Notes under the pieces: generated by a model
What the model saw: only the letters and a program-made list of their open reading frames with translations
The model's database searches: none
What the model was told of the DNA's origin: nothing
Made by a program: the position numbers and the translations under genes
Shown: piece by piece, positions 42,778-51,439 of the stretch
Layout: each line of letters begins with the position of its first letter
Numbering within the stretch: the stretch's first letter is position 1
Source of the DNA: Aerococcaceae bacterium DSM 111021
Lineage (GTDB): Bacteria; Bacillota; Bacilli; Lactobacillales; Aerococcaceae
Length of the DNA stretch: 64,000 nt
Assembly (NCBI GenBank): GCA_020112395.1
Contig: JACCEK010000002.1
Location: forward strand, 310,001-374,000
Reading direction: 5' to 3'

Positions 42778-43668
42778 ATGAAAGCTGCCATAATTGTAGA
42801 TAGCACAGCAGGATTAACTGAAGAAACAGCCAATCTGGCCAACGTATTCCAATTATACTTAAGTACGATATTCAAAGACGGTACGGTGTATATTGATTCC
42901 CCAGATGAAAGCTTAACAAATGAGTTTTATAAGCGGATGGATATGGAAGATGAATTACCCAAAACTTCCCAACCAGAACCTCAACAAGTTTACGATCTCT
43001 TTGATCAAATTATTCAAGAAGGTTACGATACGGTTTATGCTATTCTAACTTCGGAAAAGATTAGTGGCACATTTCAGACAGTCCATGCGGTTTCTAATGA
43101 ATACCGAAAACGACTACATATCCACTTAATTGATTCTCATCTGACCTCCTTTGTTTTGGAAGCCATGACACTGAATTTAGCTGAATTGATCCAACGCCAA
43201 TTTCCGCCCAAAATCATTATAAGGCGAATCAACCAACTGATTGATCAATCTGCCTTTTATTTCACACCAGCAAAATTAGATAATTTAGTTAAAGGTGGAC
43301 GCGTTAGTGCTTTAAGCGGCTTCATTGGGAATACTCTCAATATTAAACCCCTTATTACTATGGGAAGAGATACGAATGGTAAGGTCAGTGTGCCTGAAAA
43401 AATTCGCACAATGAAGAAAGCGCACAAGCGTCTTTATGACATTGCTGTGGACCACATTGCCCAATACCCTGAGCACGCTTATGTCGTCGTAGGCCACACA
43501 GGTGTAGTCCAAGACGCCCAAGTATTGTGTGAGCAGATTCAAATAGCTTACCCCGAACTTCCGATTCGCGTTGGATTCATTACACCTGTACTTGGAACGC
43601 ACGGTGGAAGTGGCGCAGTGTCAATCAATGTCGCCCCCTTATTGAATCCTTCATTTTTAAATTTTTAA
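42778..43668 (+). CDS. DegV-family fatty-acid-binding protein
   Basis: 296 aa from the ATG after GAAAGGATG; the earlier in-frame start at 42679 lies inside the terminator. DegV/Fak B fold: IVDSTAGLTEETA at the start, TSQPEPQQVYDLF, ILTSEKISGTFQT, NLVKGGRVSALSGFIGNTLNIKP and a C-terminal GTHGGSGAV. DegV proteins bind a fatty acid and, when partnered with FakA, present it for phosphorylation. No fakA is in the window. Convergent with the alpha/beta hydrolase gene (19 bp between stops). Confidence 0.88.
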   Translation: MKAAIIVDSTAGLTEETANLANVFQLYLSTIFKDGTVYIDSPDESLTNEFYKRMDMEDELPKTSQPEPQQVYDLFDQIIQEGYDTVYAILTSEKISGTFQTVHAVSNEYRKRLHIHLIDSHLTSFVLEAMTLNLAELIQRQFPPKIIIRRINQLIDQSAFYFTPAKLDNLVKGGRVSALSGFIGNTLNIKPLITMGRDTNGKVSVPEKIRTMKKAHKRLYDIAVDHIAQYPEHAYVVVGHTGVVQDAQVLCEQIQIAYPELPIRVGFITPVLGTHGGSGAVSINVAPLLNPSFLNF

Positions 43669-43687
43669 TCTTAACCAACGACTTGTT

Positions 43688-44338
43688 TTATAAAGTGAGA
43701 TCTTTCTCTAGCCATTCCACAATCAGCTCGACAGTCTGTTCTGGCTGATCTGCATAGATATCGTGGCTTGCGTTTGGAATCACTTTATAATCTAAAACAG
43801 GATTGTTGGTTTTTTCTAATCGCTGTATTCTTATTGCTAGTTCATCCTCAAAATCACTTAATAAAAGTAAACTTGGTGTATCATAATCAAGCCGAGCAAT
43901 GGTCAACTTCATCGCATCATTTAGTTTTAACAATTCAATCAAAGATTCTTCATCTAAATCATCTAACTCTGCGCTTTGAAAAAGTTGCTCTGTTTCCTCA
44001 ATTGATTCTTGAAACGTCTTATTAAAATCTTCATTTGTTATAATACCGCCATCTAACATAATAACGCTTTCGATTTGTGTGAGTCGAGTTGATAAGTAAG
44101 CAGCAATCTCAGCGCCAATAGCATGACCTATTAATACAATCGGATGATCAGGAAAAAATGCTTCAAAGTAAGCTAATAATTCTTCAAAATCTGTCACTGT
44201 CACATCCTTAGCACTGTAATGCCCGGGTAAATCAATATAAGTAAAATCGTATCCTTCTGATTCTAATAGACTTCTGATTTCGATAGCATCTTCAAGTCCG
44301 CCACCAAAACCATTAATAAAAAATAGTTCCTTTTTCAT
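43688..44338 (-). CDS. Alpha/beta-hydrolase-fold protein with the nucleophile Ser replaced by Ala
   Basis: 216 aa, small alpha/beta hydrolase. FINGFGGG resembles the oxyanion loop, and the nucleophile elbow is VLIGHAIGAEIAAY, where GxSxG should have Ser but the codon is GCT (Ala) at about residue 73. The histidine of the triad appears kept (NASHDIYADQPEQTVE). If the assembly is right, the protein cannot act as a classic serine hydrolase; it may bind ligand or act by another mechanism. SD AGGGAG. Monocistronic. Confidence 0.8.
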   Translation of the reverse strand: MKKELFFINGFGGGLEDAIEIRSLLESEGYDFTYIDLPGHYSAKDVTVTDFEELLAYFEAFFPDHPIVLIGHAIGAEIAAYLSTRLTQIESVIMLDGGIITNEDFNKTFQESIEETEQLFQSAELDDLDEESLIELLKLNDAMKLTIARLDYDTPSLLLLSDFEDELAIRIQRLEKTNNPVLDYKVIPNASHDIYADQPEQTVELIVEWLEKDLTL

Positions 44339-44450
44339 ATTTACTCCCTCTTTCCTGCTGATATATATACTTACAAAGTTAGTTAAATAAGTTTAACACA
44401 TCGCTATTCTAATTGATTGTTTCATCCCTTAGAATGACATCCATAAAGCA

Positions 44451-44492
44451 AAAAAACAAGAACTTCTCACCTAATCGGAGAAATCCTTGTTG
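44451..44492 (-). terminator. Terminator attached to the GH32 remnant
   Basis: Imperfect stem CAAGaacTTCTC / GAGAAatcCTTG; on the minus strand it is followed by a T run. Confidence 0.6.
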
Positions 44493-44498
44493 TATTTG

Positions 44499-44642
44499 TT
44501 AAGTATGCTTCAAGTCCCAATAAGTTACTTGCCCTGTCCCGTCTCCTTTAATCTCAATCCGGTCTTGTTGGGGGTCCGGATAGACCCGGCTCGTAAAGAC
44601 CGCATCTCCATCGTTAATAAAGATTTCCAAAGAATCTGATCC
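44499..44642 (-). pseudogene. 3' fragment of a second GH32 sucrose hydrolase gene
   Basis: 47 in-frame codons ending in TAA read SDSLEIFINDGDAVFTSRVY and continue PDPQQDRIEIKGDGTGQVTY. They match the last ~48 residues of the intact ScrB at 26.8-28.3 kb, where the equivalent is SLEIFVNDGEAVFTSRVYP. The DNA is clearly diverged, so this is a remnant of a paralogue and not a recent copy. The rest of the gene is absent. It keeps a terminator. Confidence 0.85.
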
Positions 44643-44727
44643 TTTAATGCTTGATCCATAAAACTAGCAATTAGAATAATAGCTGATACCTTTTATTGTA
44701 GCACAAAGAGGCAAGTCATTGTATGCT

Positions 44728-45228
44728 CTACAAAGGTGTATGCTTGCTTAATCCATATCGAATTGCTTTCGTCCATTGCGCCATTCGCTCACGCTCACGT
44801 CCGTTATTCAGTCCACTGGTTGATAAAGCGCTGACAACTTCATAAGGTTGAAAGATAGGATGCTTTAAAACTTCTTGGTAGGCAGTTTTTCCATTCGCTA
44901 TAATCAACTGGATATTCGCCAGCTCTAAAACCTGCTCGAAATCATTGAGTGTATTACTTTTAATCTTACTGTCCAAGCTTCCTTCTCTTTCAGCCGTCGC
45001 GTAAACATCCCATACACCTATACCATGTGCCAGCAATGTTTCTAATCGCTCCAAGTAATCCATTGGATCATCTACTTGTAAGGCGTTAAATACGACACGC
45101 CAAAAGGCATTGCCTGGATTACCATAGTACTGTTGTTTGCGTAGTGATGGGACACCTGGATGACTTCCTAAGATAAGCACCCGTGTTTGCTTGTTCGCTA
45201 CTGGTTGGAATCCTTTAGAGTGTTCCAT
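44728..45228 (-). CDS. Uracil-DNA-glycosylase-superfamily protein (DNA-deoxyinosine/MUG-like glycosylase)
   Basis: 166 aa. VLILGSHPGVPSLRKQQYYG near the start is the family's substrate-pocket motif, followed by NPGNAFWRVVFNAL and GIGVWDVYATAEREGSLD. The C-terminal motif SALSTSGLNNGRE corresponds to the SPSP.N loop. Such enzymes excise hypoxanthine, uracil or mismatched thymine from DNA. SD AAAGGAG. Divergent from ndk. Confidence 0.85.
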   Translation of the reverse strand: MEHSKGFQPVANKQTRVLILGSHPGVPSLRKQQYYGNPGNAFWRVVFNALQVDDPMDYLERLETLLAHGIGVWDVYATAEREGSLDSKIKSNTLNDFEQVLELANIQLIIANGKTAYQEVLKHPIFQPYEVVSALSTSGLNNGRERERMAQWTKAIRYGLSKHTPL

Positions 45229-45336
45229 AATTTATGCTCCTTTCAATCTAGTAATGATTAAAGTTTCTAATCTTTATCTTTCTTTAACCGCAATTGTTAT
45301 AATAAGTTTAATAAAAATCTTGAGGAGAGTGACAAT

Positions 45337-45741
45337 ATGACGGTACAGCAAACATACATCATGCTCAAACCAGACGCGGTCGAACGTCGTTTAGTGGGTG
45401 AGATTATCTCTAGAATTGAAGACAAAGGTTATTCCATTATCCAAGCAAAGCTGATGACATTAACTAAAGACGTCGTTGCCGATCATTATGCTCATTTAAC
45501 TGATCAACCTTTCTATTCGAAACTCGAGAACTACATGCTTTCAGGTCCGGTATTCGGTTTGGTTGTTGAAGGCGAAGAAGCCGTTCATGGCATGCGTTCT
45601 ATGATGGGTCCAACCAACGTTTTTGACGCTGCTCCTGGTACAATTCGCGGTGATTTCGCGACAGACTTAACTTACAATGTCATCCACGGTTCAGACTCCC
45701 TCGAATCAGCTAATATTGAAATCAGACGATTCTTCGGCTGA
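45337..45741 (+). CDS. ndk: Nucleoside diphosphate kinase
   Basis: 134 aa. It transfers the gamma phosphate between NTPs and NDPs via phospho-His. Family motifs: TYIMLKPDAVERRLVGEI, GPVFGLVVEGEEAV, GPTNVFDAAPGTIRGDFA and the active-site NVIHGSDS (His115). SD GAGGAG. The last 36 bp overlap the 3' end of the convergent nitroreductase gene. Some lactic acid bacteria lack ndk, so its presence is informative. Confidence 0.95.
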   Translation: MTVQQTYIMLKPDAVERRLVGEIISRIEDKGYSIIQAKLMTLTKDVVADHYAHLTDQPFYSKLENYMLSGPVFGLVVEGEEAVHGMRSMMGPTNVFDAAPGTIRGDFATDLTYNVIHGSDSLESANIEIRRFFG

Positions 45742-46248
45742 TGGGCCTATATAGTTAATCTCTTCTGTTCTATCTTTCGGAATTTTACTTTCGGCAGGTA
45801 CGCCAATAGGTAAGACACACCAACAAATATGGTTATCTGGTATACCCATCTTATTCAATATTGAACGGATAGCTGGCTCATCACAGCGACCTCGGATTTG
45901 ATCTGTCCACACTGTTCCAAGTCCCAGAGCTGTTGCTGCAAGATAGGCGTTTTGTACAGCGAGACCTGTTTCAATCTGACTATATGGATTGTTTTTTGGT
46001 GAACTAATAAGTAGAATCGCGTTCGGATTATAAAGACTAAACCCATAGCCGCTTAAAGTTTGATCTAATTGCTTAATTAACTTCTCGTTTTGAACAATGG
46101 TAAATTTTCTACTTTGCTGGTTAACCGATGTTGGAGTCATCCTCGCAGCTTCCGCAATCTTTACCAAATTATCTTTGCTGACTGTTTTATTACTGAACAC
46201 ACGAGTACTTCGTCTTAGAGTTATGACATCAAATATATTATTAGACAA
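45706..46248 (-). CDS. Nitroreductase-family FMN oxidoreductase
   Basis: 180 aa. RRSTRVFSNKTVSKDNL and AARMTPTSVNQQSRKF are the N-terminal FMN-binding segments; GLAVQNAYLAATALGLGTVW is the conserved central helix. Likely an FMN- and NAD(P)H-dependent reductase of quinones or nitro compounds; the in vivo substrate is unknown. The gene ends within the ndk coding region (36-bp tail-to-tail overlap). SD AAAGGAAG. Confidence 0.85.
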   Translation of the reverse strand: MSNNIFDVITLRRSTRVFSNKTVSKDNLVKIAEAARMTPTSVNQQSRKFTIVQNEKLIKQLDQTLSGYGFSLYNPNAILLISSPKNNPYSQIETGLAVQNAYLAATALGLGTVWTDQIRGRCDEPAIRSILNKMGIPDNHICWCVLPIGVPAESKIPKDRTEEINYIGPSAEESSDFNIS

Positions 46249-46285
46249 GAAAATCTTCCTTTCATAGCTGATAAATTTAGATATT

Positions 46286-46334
46286 AAAAAGCATAGTTGG
46301 ACTGGGTGTTTACTTAACGCCCAACTATGCTTTT
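46286..46334. terminator. Terminator downstream of the YghU-like gene
   Basis: Stem AAAAGCATAGTTGG / CCAACTATGCTTTT with A and T tracts on both sides. Confidence 0.85.
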
Positions 46335-46352
46335 AACTGTCTATTTTTTTAA

Positions 46353-47138
46353 TTAATCTTTGATTGGTTGATATTCTACTTCTAAACCTTTTTTAACAGC
46401 AGGACGATCTGCAATGCGACGAGCCCACTCTAGTACATTTGGATAAGATTCAACGTCTAAAAATTCAGCGGATCCTTCGTATAAATCTCCTAGAGCAAGA
46501 CGCCCGTACCATGACCAGTTTACGATATCCGCAATTGTATATTCGTCTCCTGCAATATATGGACGTTTCCCTAAAGTCTTATTTAATAAGTCTAATTGGC
46601 GCTTTGTTTCCATTGTGAAGCGGTCGATTGGGTATTTCATTGGTTCTGGTGCATAGGCAAAGAAGTGTCCAAAGCCTCCACCAACATAAGGTCCTGCACC
46701 AATTTGCCAGAATAACCAGTTCATCGTCTCAGTGCGACCATGAATATCTGTTGGAATTAATTTATTAAATTTCTCTGCTAAATAAAGTAAAATCGAACCT
46801 GATTCAAAGATTTCTAAACGTGGTTTTTGGCTATAATCAACCAGTGCCGGAATCTTAGAGTTTGGATTGATGTCAACGAAATCTGAACCAAATTGGTCAC
46901 CGTCGCCGATATTTATTAGATATACATCATAATCAACATCCACACCTAATTCTTTTAATTCTTCAAACATAATGGTTGCTTTAATTCCATTAGGTGTTCC
47001 TAGTGAATAGAGTTGGAATGGCGCTTCTCCTACAGGCAATGTTTGTTCGAAACGACTCCCTGCAGTTGGGCGGTTACCCCCTAAATCTGAATTTTCGTCT
47101 TCCCATTTCCACACTTTTGGTAATTCATATGCCGTCAT
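46353..47138 (-). CDS. yghU: Glutathione S-transferase, YghU-like
   Basis: 261 aa from the ATG after AAGGAG; a longer frame to 47177 has no SD. It has the extended N-terminus of YghU (ELPKVWKWEDENSDLGGNRP) before the thioredoxin-like domain (FQLYSLGTPNGIKATIMFEEL) and the all-helical C-terminal domain (YIAGDEYTIADIVNWSWYG). YghU/YfcG proteins act as disulfide-bond reductases and bind glutathione. With gloB and a glyoxalase-I-like gene it suggests the organism makes or imports glutathione. Monocistronic. Confidence 0.9.
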   Translation of the reverse strand: MTAYELPKVWKWEDENSDLGGNRPTAGSRFEQTLPVGEAPFQLYSLGTPNGIKATIMFEELKELGVDVDYDVYLINIGDGDQFGSDFVDINPNSKIPALVDYSQKPRLEIFESGSILLYLAEKFNKLIPTDIHGRTETMNWLFWQIGAGPYVGGGFGHFFAYAPEPMKYPIDRFTMETKRQLDLLNKTLGKRPYIAGDEYTIADIVNWSWYGRLALGDLYEGSAEFLDVESYPNVLEWARRIADRPAVKKGLEVEYQPIKD

Positions 47139-47404
47139 TATAACACTCCTTATATAGTTTATTCGTAGCTTCATCATACTACTTTTTTTGACTAATGACT
47201 AAACATACACATAGAGTTTAATTAGTAATAATTATTTATTTTATCTTCAATTACTTTGTGTTTTAATGTTCAAACTTTCACTGTTTATTCAGCTCGTTTT
47301 TATTAAACTCAATAAAAACGCATTCATTTAGATGTTTAATTTAATTTTCGATTGTGATACAATGAACTTGTTGAAAGGCTTAAATTTTTGAAAGGGGTTA
47401 TTTT

Positions 47405-49225
47405 ATGGATGTTTTTATGGGGAAAGCACAAGGTTTTCATGGTCCGATTACAGCTAAACTTACATTGGAAAATGATAAGATATTGAAAGCAGAAAGTGAA
47501 CATACAAAAAGTGCATATATTGGTGACCTTGGAATTCAGCGATTATTAAAACGAATAGAAAGTGAACAAAGTTTAGATGTCGATGCAGTTTCAGGTGCTA
47601 CATATAGTACAAATGCATATTTAACTGCTGCTAAAAAAGCAGTTTCGGTTGCAAAAGGTAAACTGAGTCAAGAAGATGCTCTAAATTTAAATATTACTTT
47701 AAAAAATGGTGAAAACAATCAAGTAGATACGGTATCAAGTGCTTCTATAACTAGTCACGATGAAGTCAACACTTCTGTAGCTAGAGAACCTGTTTATATG
47801 TCTAATAATCCCGATTTGTTTGATGAACTATTTGATGTTGTTATTGCTGGTTCAGGTGGAGCAGGACTTTCAGCTGCTGTTGAGTCAGCGCGAGGTGGAT
47901 TGAAAACGATTATTTTTGAAAAAGCTGGCATTCCTGGTGGTACAACAAATGCTTCCGGAGGTGTTATTCAAGCAGCTGGCACAAAATATCAAAAAGAATT
48001 TACAGATTTTAAAGACGATACCCCTAAAAAGCATGCTCAACTTTGGGTTAAGGCTGGAGAAGGTCGGGTTGATGAATCATTAGTTTGGGATTTAGCTTTA
48101 GGCGCTCCTGACAATATTGAGTGGTTAGTTGAACTTGGGTTAGAATTTGATACTGTTTATGGACATGCTAAAATACCTTACATTACCGATGATTTACATG
48201 CCGATCGAATTCATCAATATAAAAATGGTGGTCAAGGTGGTGAAGGAACCCTATTAACTCAAACCCTACTAACAGATTTCATAAAACATGAAGGTCAAAT
48301 TGAGTACGATTCACCCGTAGTTGCTTTAATATTAGACAAGGATACTTCTTCTGTTATCGGTGCTGTTATAGAAAAAAATGGGAAAGAAGTTAAAGTAAAG
48401 GCAGATCGTGGTGTTGTTTTAGCAACAGCATCTATCGATCATAACCCCGCACTAGCTAAAGAATTGAATGACCAACAATATTATGATATTTCTAATTCTA
48501 CTTTATTATCAACACCTTATGATACAGGGGATGGAATTATAATGGGGATGGGAATAGGTGCTGCCGTTTCTGGACTTGGAGGCTGTATTGATTTTTGTAG
48601 CCGAACAGGTAATGCAACAAATAACCAAATTCCAACTATTCCAATGGTTCTAATTAATGGTATCGGAAAACGTTTTGTTCGGGAAGATTCTACTTATGCA
48701 TATCACTATCGTGCGATTTTCCAAGAAACGAAAAAACATGATGCACCTACTTATATGGTTTTTGGAAAATCATCAATTTCTGAACCGGGTAGCGCATGGA
48801 CCTCAGAAAGCTTAAAAGCGGATGTAGAGTCTGGTTTGGTAATCAAAGCAGAAACCTTAGAAGAATTAGCAGAAAAAATTGCTGTACCCACTACTAACTT
48901 AAAAGAAACAATAGAAAAATGGAATAGTTTTGCTGCTAATAAGGAAGACGCAGAGTTTGGCCGCTTAGAAGGATTGAAAGAAATTTCAGGACCTTATTAT
49001 GCTATGTTAAACAAGGCATCAAACTTAGGATCGCTGGGTGGATTACGTATTAATACTGATTCGCAAGTAATCAATTCTTTTGGACAACCTATTAAGGGAC
49101 TCTATGCAGCAGGCCTAAATGCCGGTGGCTGGGTAACCGGATATTATCCAGGTTCTGGAACAGCGATTGCTGGAATAATTCATCAAGGTCGTAAAGCTGG
49201 AAAACATTTAGCTGCAAATAATTAA
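47405..49225 (+). CDS. Cytosolic FMN-binding fumarate-reductase-like flavoprotein
   Basis: 606 aa, no signal peptide. N-terminal FMN_bind domain (~1-85) with DAVSGATYST, whose Thr66 fits the ApbE flavinylation site D-x-x-(S/T)-G-A-(S/T). A second, degenerate copy DTVSSASITS sits at ~108-117. The FAD_binding_2 domain starts at ~138 (FDVVIAGSGGAGLSAAVESA) and ends with NAGGWVTGYYPGSGTAIAG. Relatives reduce fumarate, urocanate or other enoates. ATG with SD AAAGGGG. No ApbE or membrane electron donor gene is adjacent, so the electron source and substrate are open. Confidence 0.88.
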   Translation: MDVFMGKAQGFHGPITAKLTLENDKILKAESEHTKSAYIGDLGIQRLLKRIESEQSLDVDAVSGATYSTNAYLTAAKKAVSVAKGKLSQEDALNLNITLKNGENNQVDTVSSASITSHDEVNTSVAREPVYMSNNPDLFDELFDVVIAGSGGAGLSAAVESARGGLKTIIFEKAGIPGGTTNASGGVIQAAGTKYQKEFTDFKDDTPKKHAQLWVKAGEGRVDESLVWDLALGAPDNIEWLVELGLEFDTVYGHAKIPYITDDLHADRIHQYKNGGQGGEGTLLTQTLLTDFIKHEGQIEYDSPVVALILDKDTSSVIGAVIEKNGKEVKVKADRGVVLATASIDHNPALAKELNDQQYYDISNSTLLSTPYDTGDGIIMGMGIGAAVSGLGGCIDFCSRTGNATNNQIPTIPMVLINGIGKRFVREDSTYAYHYRAIFQETKKHDAPTYMVFGKSSISEPGSAWTSESLKADVESGLVIKAETLEELAEKIAVPTTNLKETIEKWNSFAANKEDAEFGRLEGLKEISGPYYAMLNKASNLGSLGGLRINTDSQVINSFGQPIKGLYAAGLNAGGWVTGYYPGSGTAIAGIIHQGRKAGKHLAANN

Positions 49226-49263
49226 CTCCACTTCAATGAATAAATAATATTATTTCTATTTTT

Positions 49264-49304
49264 AAATGACTTCATCTTTTCTTTCAAGATGAAGTCATTT
49301 TTTT
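49264..49304 (+). terminator. Terminator after the fumarate-reductase-like gene
   Basis: Perfect 15-bp stem AAATGACTTCATCTT / AAGATGAAGTCATTT followed by Ts. The remaining ~280 bp to the antiporter gene holds no other gene I can see. Confidence 0.9.
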
Positions 49305-49586
49305 ATTATTCTATCCCTTTCTATATATTAAAAATACATAATAATAATGACTCTACTTATATATGTATCTTTATAACGCTATCTAATAAAATCTATGCCA
49401 AATTCCGTATTAGTTACAAATAGCATATTCTTCATACTAAAGGTAACTGCACACTACTTTCTCTGAGCTTTTCCCAAGTATTCGCTTAGAAACTATTCCT
49501 ACTAAATTTTATAAGCAATTTCACTAAGGACTCTACCCAACTGTGCTATAATAGTCTTTAGCAATAATATTTAAGGAGAGATTTCA

Positions 49587-51173
49587 ATTTATATATTAAT
49601 CATTTCACTTGTGCTTATCATGGCCTTGATTGCTATGCGCATTTCTAGTGATTTAAAGATACCGCAATTACTTTTGTTCATGCTCTTAGGTGTTTCCTTT
49701 AATTTTTTTGGAGCTAATTTCACTAATTATGATTTTTCCAATCAAGTATCTTCCTTAGCTCTGATGTTTATCATTTTCTATGGAGGATTTGGTACAAAAT
49801 GGAAGATGTCGAAGCCTGTTGCCAAAGAAGCGATTACCTTAAGTTTCCTTGGAACTATACTCACCGCTTTAATTACCGGTCTTTTCGTCTATCTAGTTTT
49901 TGACTTTTCCTTACTTGAGGCCATGTTACTCGGATCCATTATCGGTTCGACCGATTACGCCAGTGTGTCGGATGCGCTCGTCTCTCGTCGCTTAAAGTTA
50001 AAATACAACACCGACTCCTTACTGGAATTGGAATCAGGTTCCAACGACCCGACAGCTTATACGATGGTTGTGCTATTCTCGACACTTCTTCAAGGACAAA
50101 ATGTCAATGTCCCCGTCTTAGTTATCTTACAAGTTGGGCTCGGTTTATTAGTTGGCTTTGCTTTAGGATGGGTATTTATCCGACTTCTAGACTACTTATA
50201 TACAAGAGAAGGTATGGAAGTTATTTTGTTAGCTGCTGCTGCTTTATTCACTTATGAATTTACCAACCAAATTGGTGGTAACGGCTACTTAGCTGTTTAT
50301 ATCTTTGGTATTTATGTTGGTAATAAAGAATTCATCGGTAAACGTGAAGTTGTCTTTTTCTTTGATAGCTTTACAAACTTGGCACAAATTGGGTTATTTT
50401 TCTTACTTGGTCTATTATCCGAACCAAGTTCGATTATCGCTATGATGCCAATCGCTCTAGTCATCATGTTATTTATAACATTTATTGCTCGACCAGCATC
50501 GATATATGGTTTAATGGCGCCCTTTAAGTTGAATAAAAATCAACTGCCAGTCATTGCTTTTGCAGGACTGCGCGGGGCTGCGGCGATTGCTTTCGCGATC
50601 AGTGTAGTCAATTCAGACACACCATACATGAATGACCTTTACCATATTGTCTTTGATATTTGTCTCTTATCTTCTTTAATTCAAGGTGGTTTATTACCTA
50701 CACTATCTAAAAAGATGGACATGGTAGACCCAGAAGATGCGTCCTTACGTAACTTCAACTCCTTACAAGATAAAAGTGACGTCGGCTTCTTAGCAACTAA
50801 GATAGAAGCAGATAGCGAGCTCGTTGATACTTATATTCGAGATATCACCTTGGCCTTTGATTTCATTATTGCAAAAATCCTCCGACAAGGAGAAACGATT
50901 GTCCCTAACGGAGATGTACAACTTAAAGTAGGCGACGTCATCGTCTTAGCAGGGCGTTCTTACTTTGATGTGGTTGGTACGGATTTATTAGAATTCCGAA
51001 TTAACGGACACCATAACTGGGTAAACAAAGAAATTAAAAATATTCACTTGGAACGCGACTCTCTTATCGTTTTAGTGTTAAGAGATGACAACGAGTTGAT
51101 TGTTCCAAATGGTGATACAACCATTCTTGAACGCGATACAGTCTTAGTATTAGAAGCATCAAATGCGAAGTAA
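49587..51173 (+). CDS. Potassium/proton (CPA1/NhaP2-like) antiporter with TrkA_C domain, apparent ATT start
   Basis: About 528 aa. Twelve or so membrane helices with the Na+/H+-exchanger motifs GSIIGSTDYASVSDAL and LESGSNDPTAY, then AGLRGAAAIAFA. The C-terminal ~130 residues form a TrkA_C regulatory domain (ETIVPNGDVQLKVGDVIVLAG). Start: AAGGAG (49573-49578) is 8 nt upstream of ATT (49587). The codons from there (YILIISLVLIM) complete the first helix that family members have. The first GTG (49611) and ATG leave that helix truncated and sit far from the SD. I infer initiation at ATT. Confidence 0.85.
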   Translation: MYILIISLVLIMALIAMRISSDLKIPQLLLFMLLGVSFNFFGANFTNYDFSNQVSSLALMFIIFYGGFGTKWKMSKPVAKEAITLSFLGTILTALITGLFVYLVFDFSLLEAMLLGSIIGSTDYASVSDALVSRRLKLKYNTDSLLELESGSNDPTAYTMVVLFSTLLQGQNVNVPVLVILQVGLGLLVGFALGWVFIRLLDYLYTREGMEVILLAAAALFTYEFTNQIGGNGYLAVYIFGIYVGNKEFIGKREVVFFFDSFTNLAQIGLFFLLGLLSEPSSIIAMMPIALVIMLFITFIARPASIYGLMAPFKLNKNQLPVIAFAGLRGAAAIAFAISVVNSDTPYMNDLYHIVFDICLLSSLIQGGLLPTLSKKMDMVDPEDASLRNFNSLQDKSDVGFLATKIEADSELVDTYIRDITLAFDFIIAKILRQGETIVPNGDVQLKVGDVIVLAGRSYFDVVGTDLLEFRINGHHNWVNKEIKNIHLERDSLIVLVLRDDNELIVPNGDTTILERDTVLVLEASNAK

Positions 51174-51179
51174 ATAGTT

Positions 51180-51212
51180 AAAGAGCGAGGCACATATGCC
51201 TCGCTCTTTTTT
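51180..51212 (+). terminator. Terminator after the antiporter gene
   Basis: Perfect 12-bp stem AAAGAGCGAGGC / GCCTCGCTCTTT followed by Ts. The following ~225 bp to the next gene show no feature. Confidence 0.9.
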
Positions 51213-51439
51213 GTAGACGTTAACTTGAGTCAAACCGATCTTGCATTTAGATCAAGACCCTTTGACGTCATTAAACTACTCCTTCAAGTTTGTTATTCAC
51301 TTACAATATACCATTCACTCCATCCTAAACTAAACATTATAATTTCAATATGATAGTGATAACTTACTTTGTTTTATAATTAATAAATTATCGTCTCAAG
51401 TAGATATTATGGAAGTGAGAATGAAGTTAAATATCGCTT

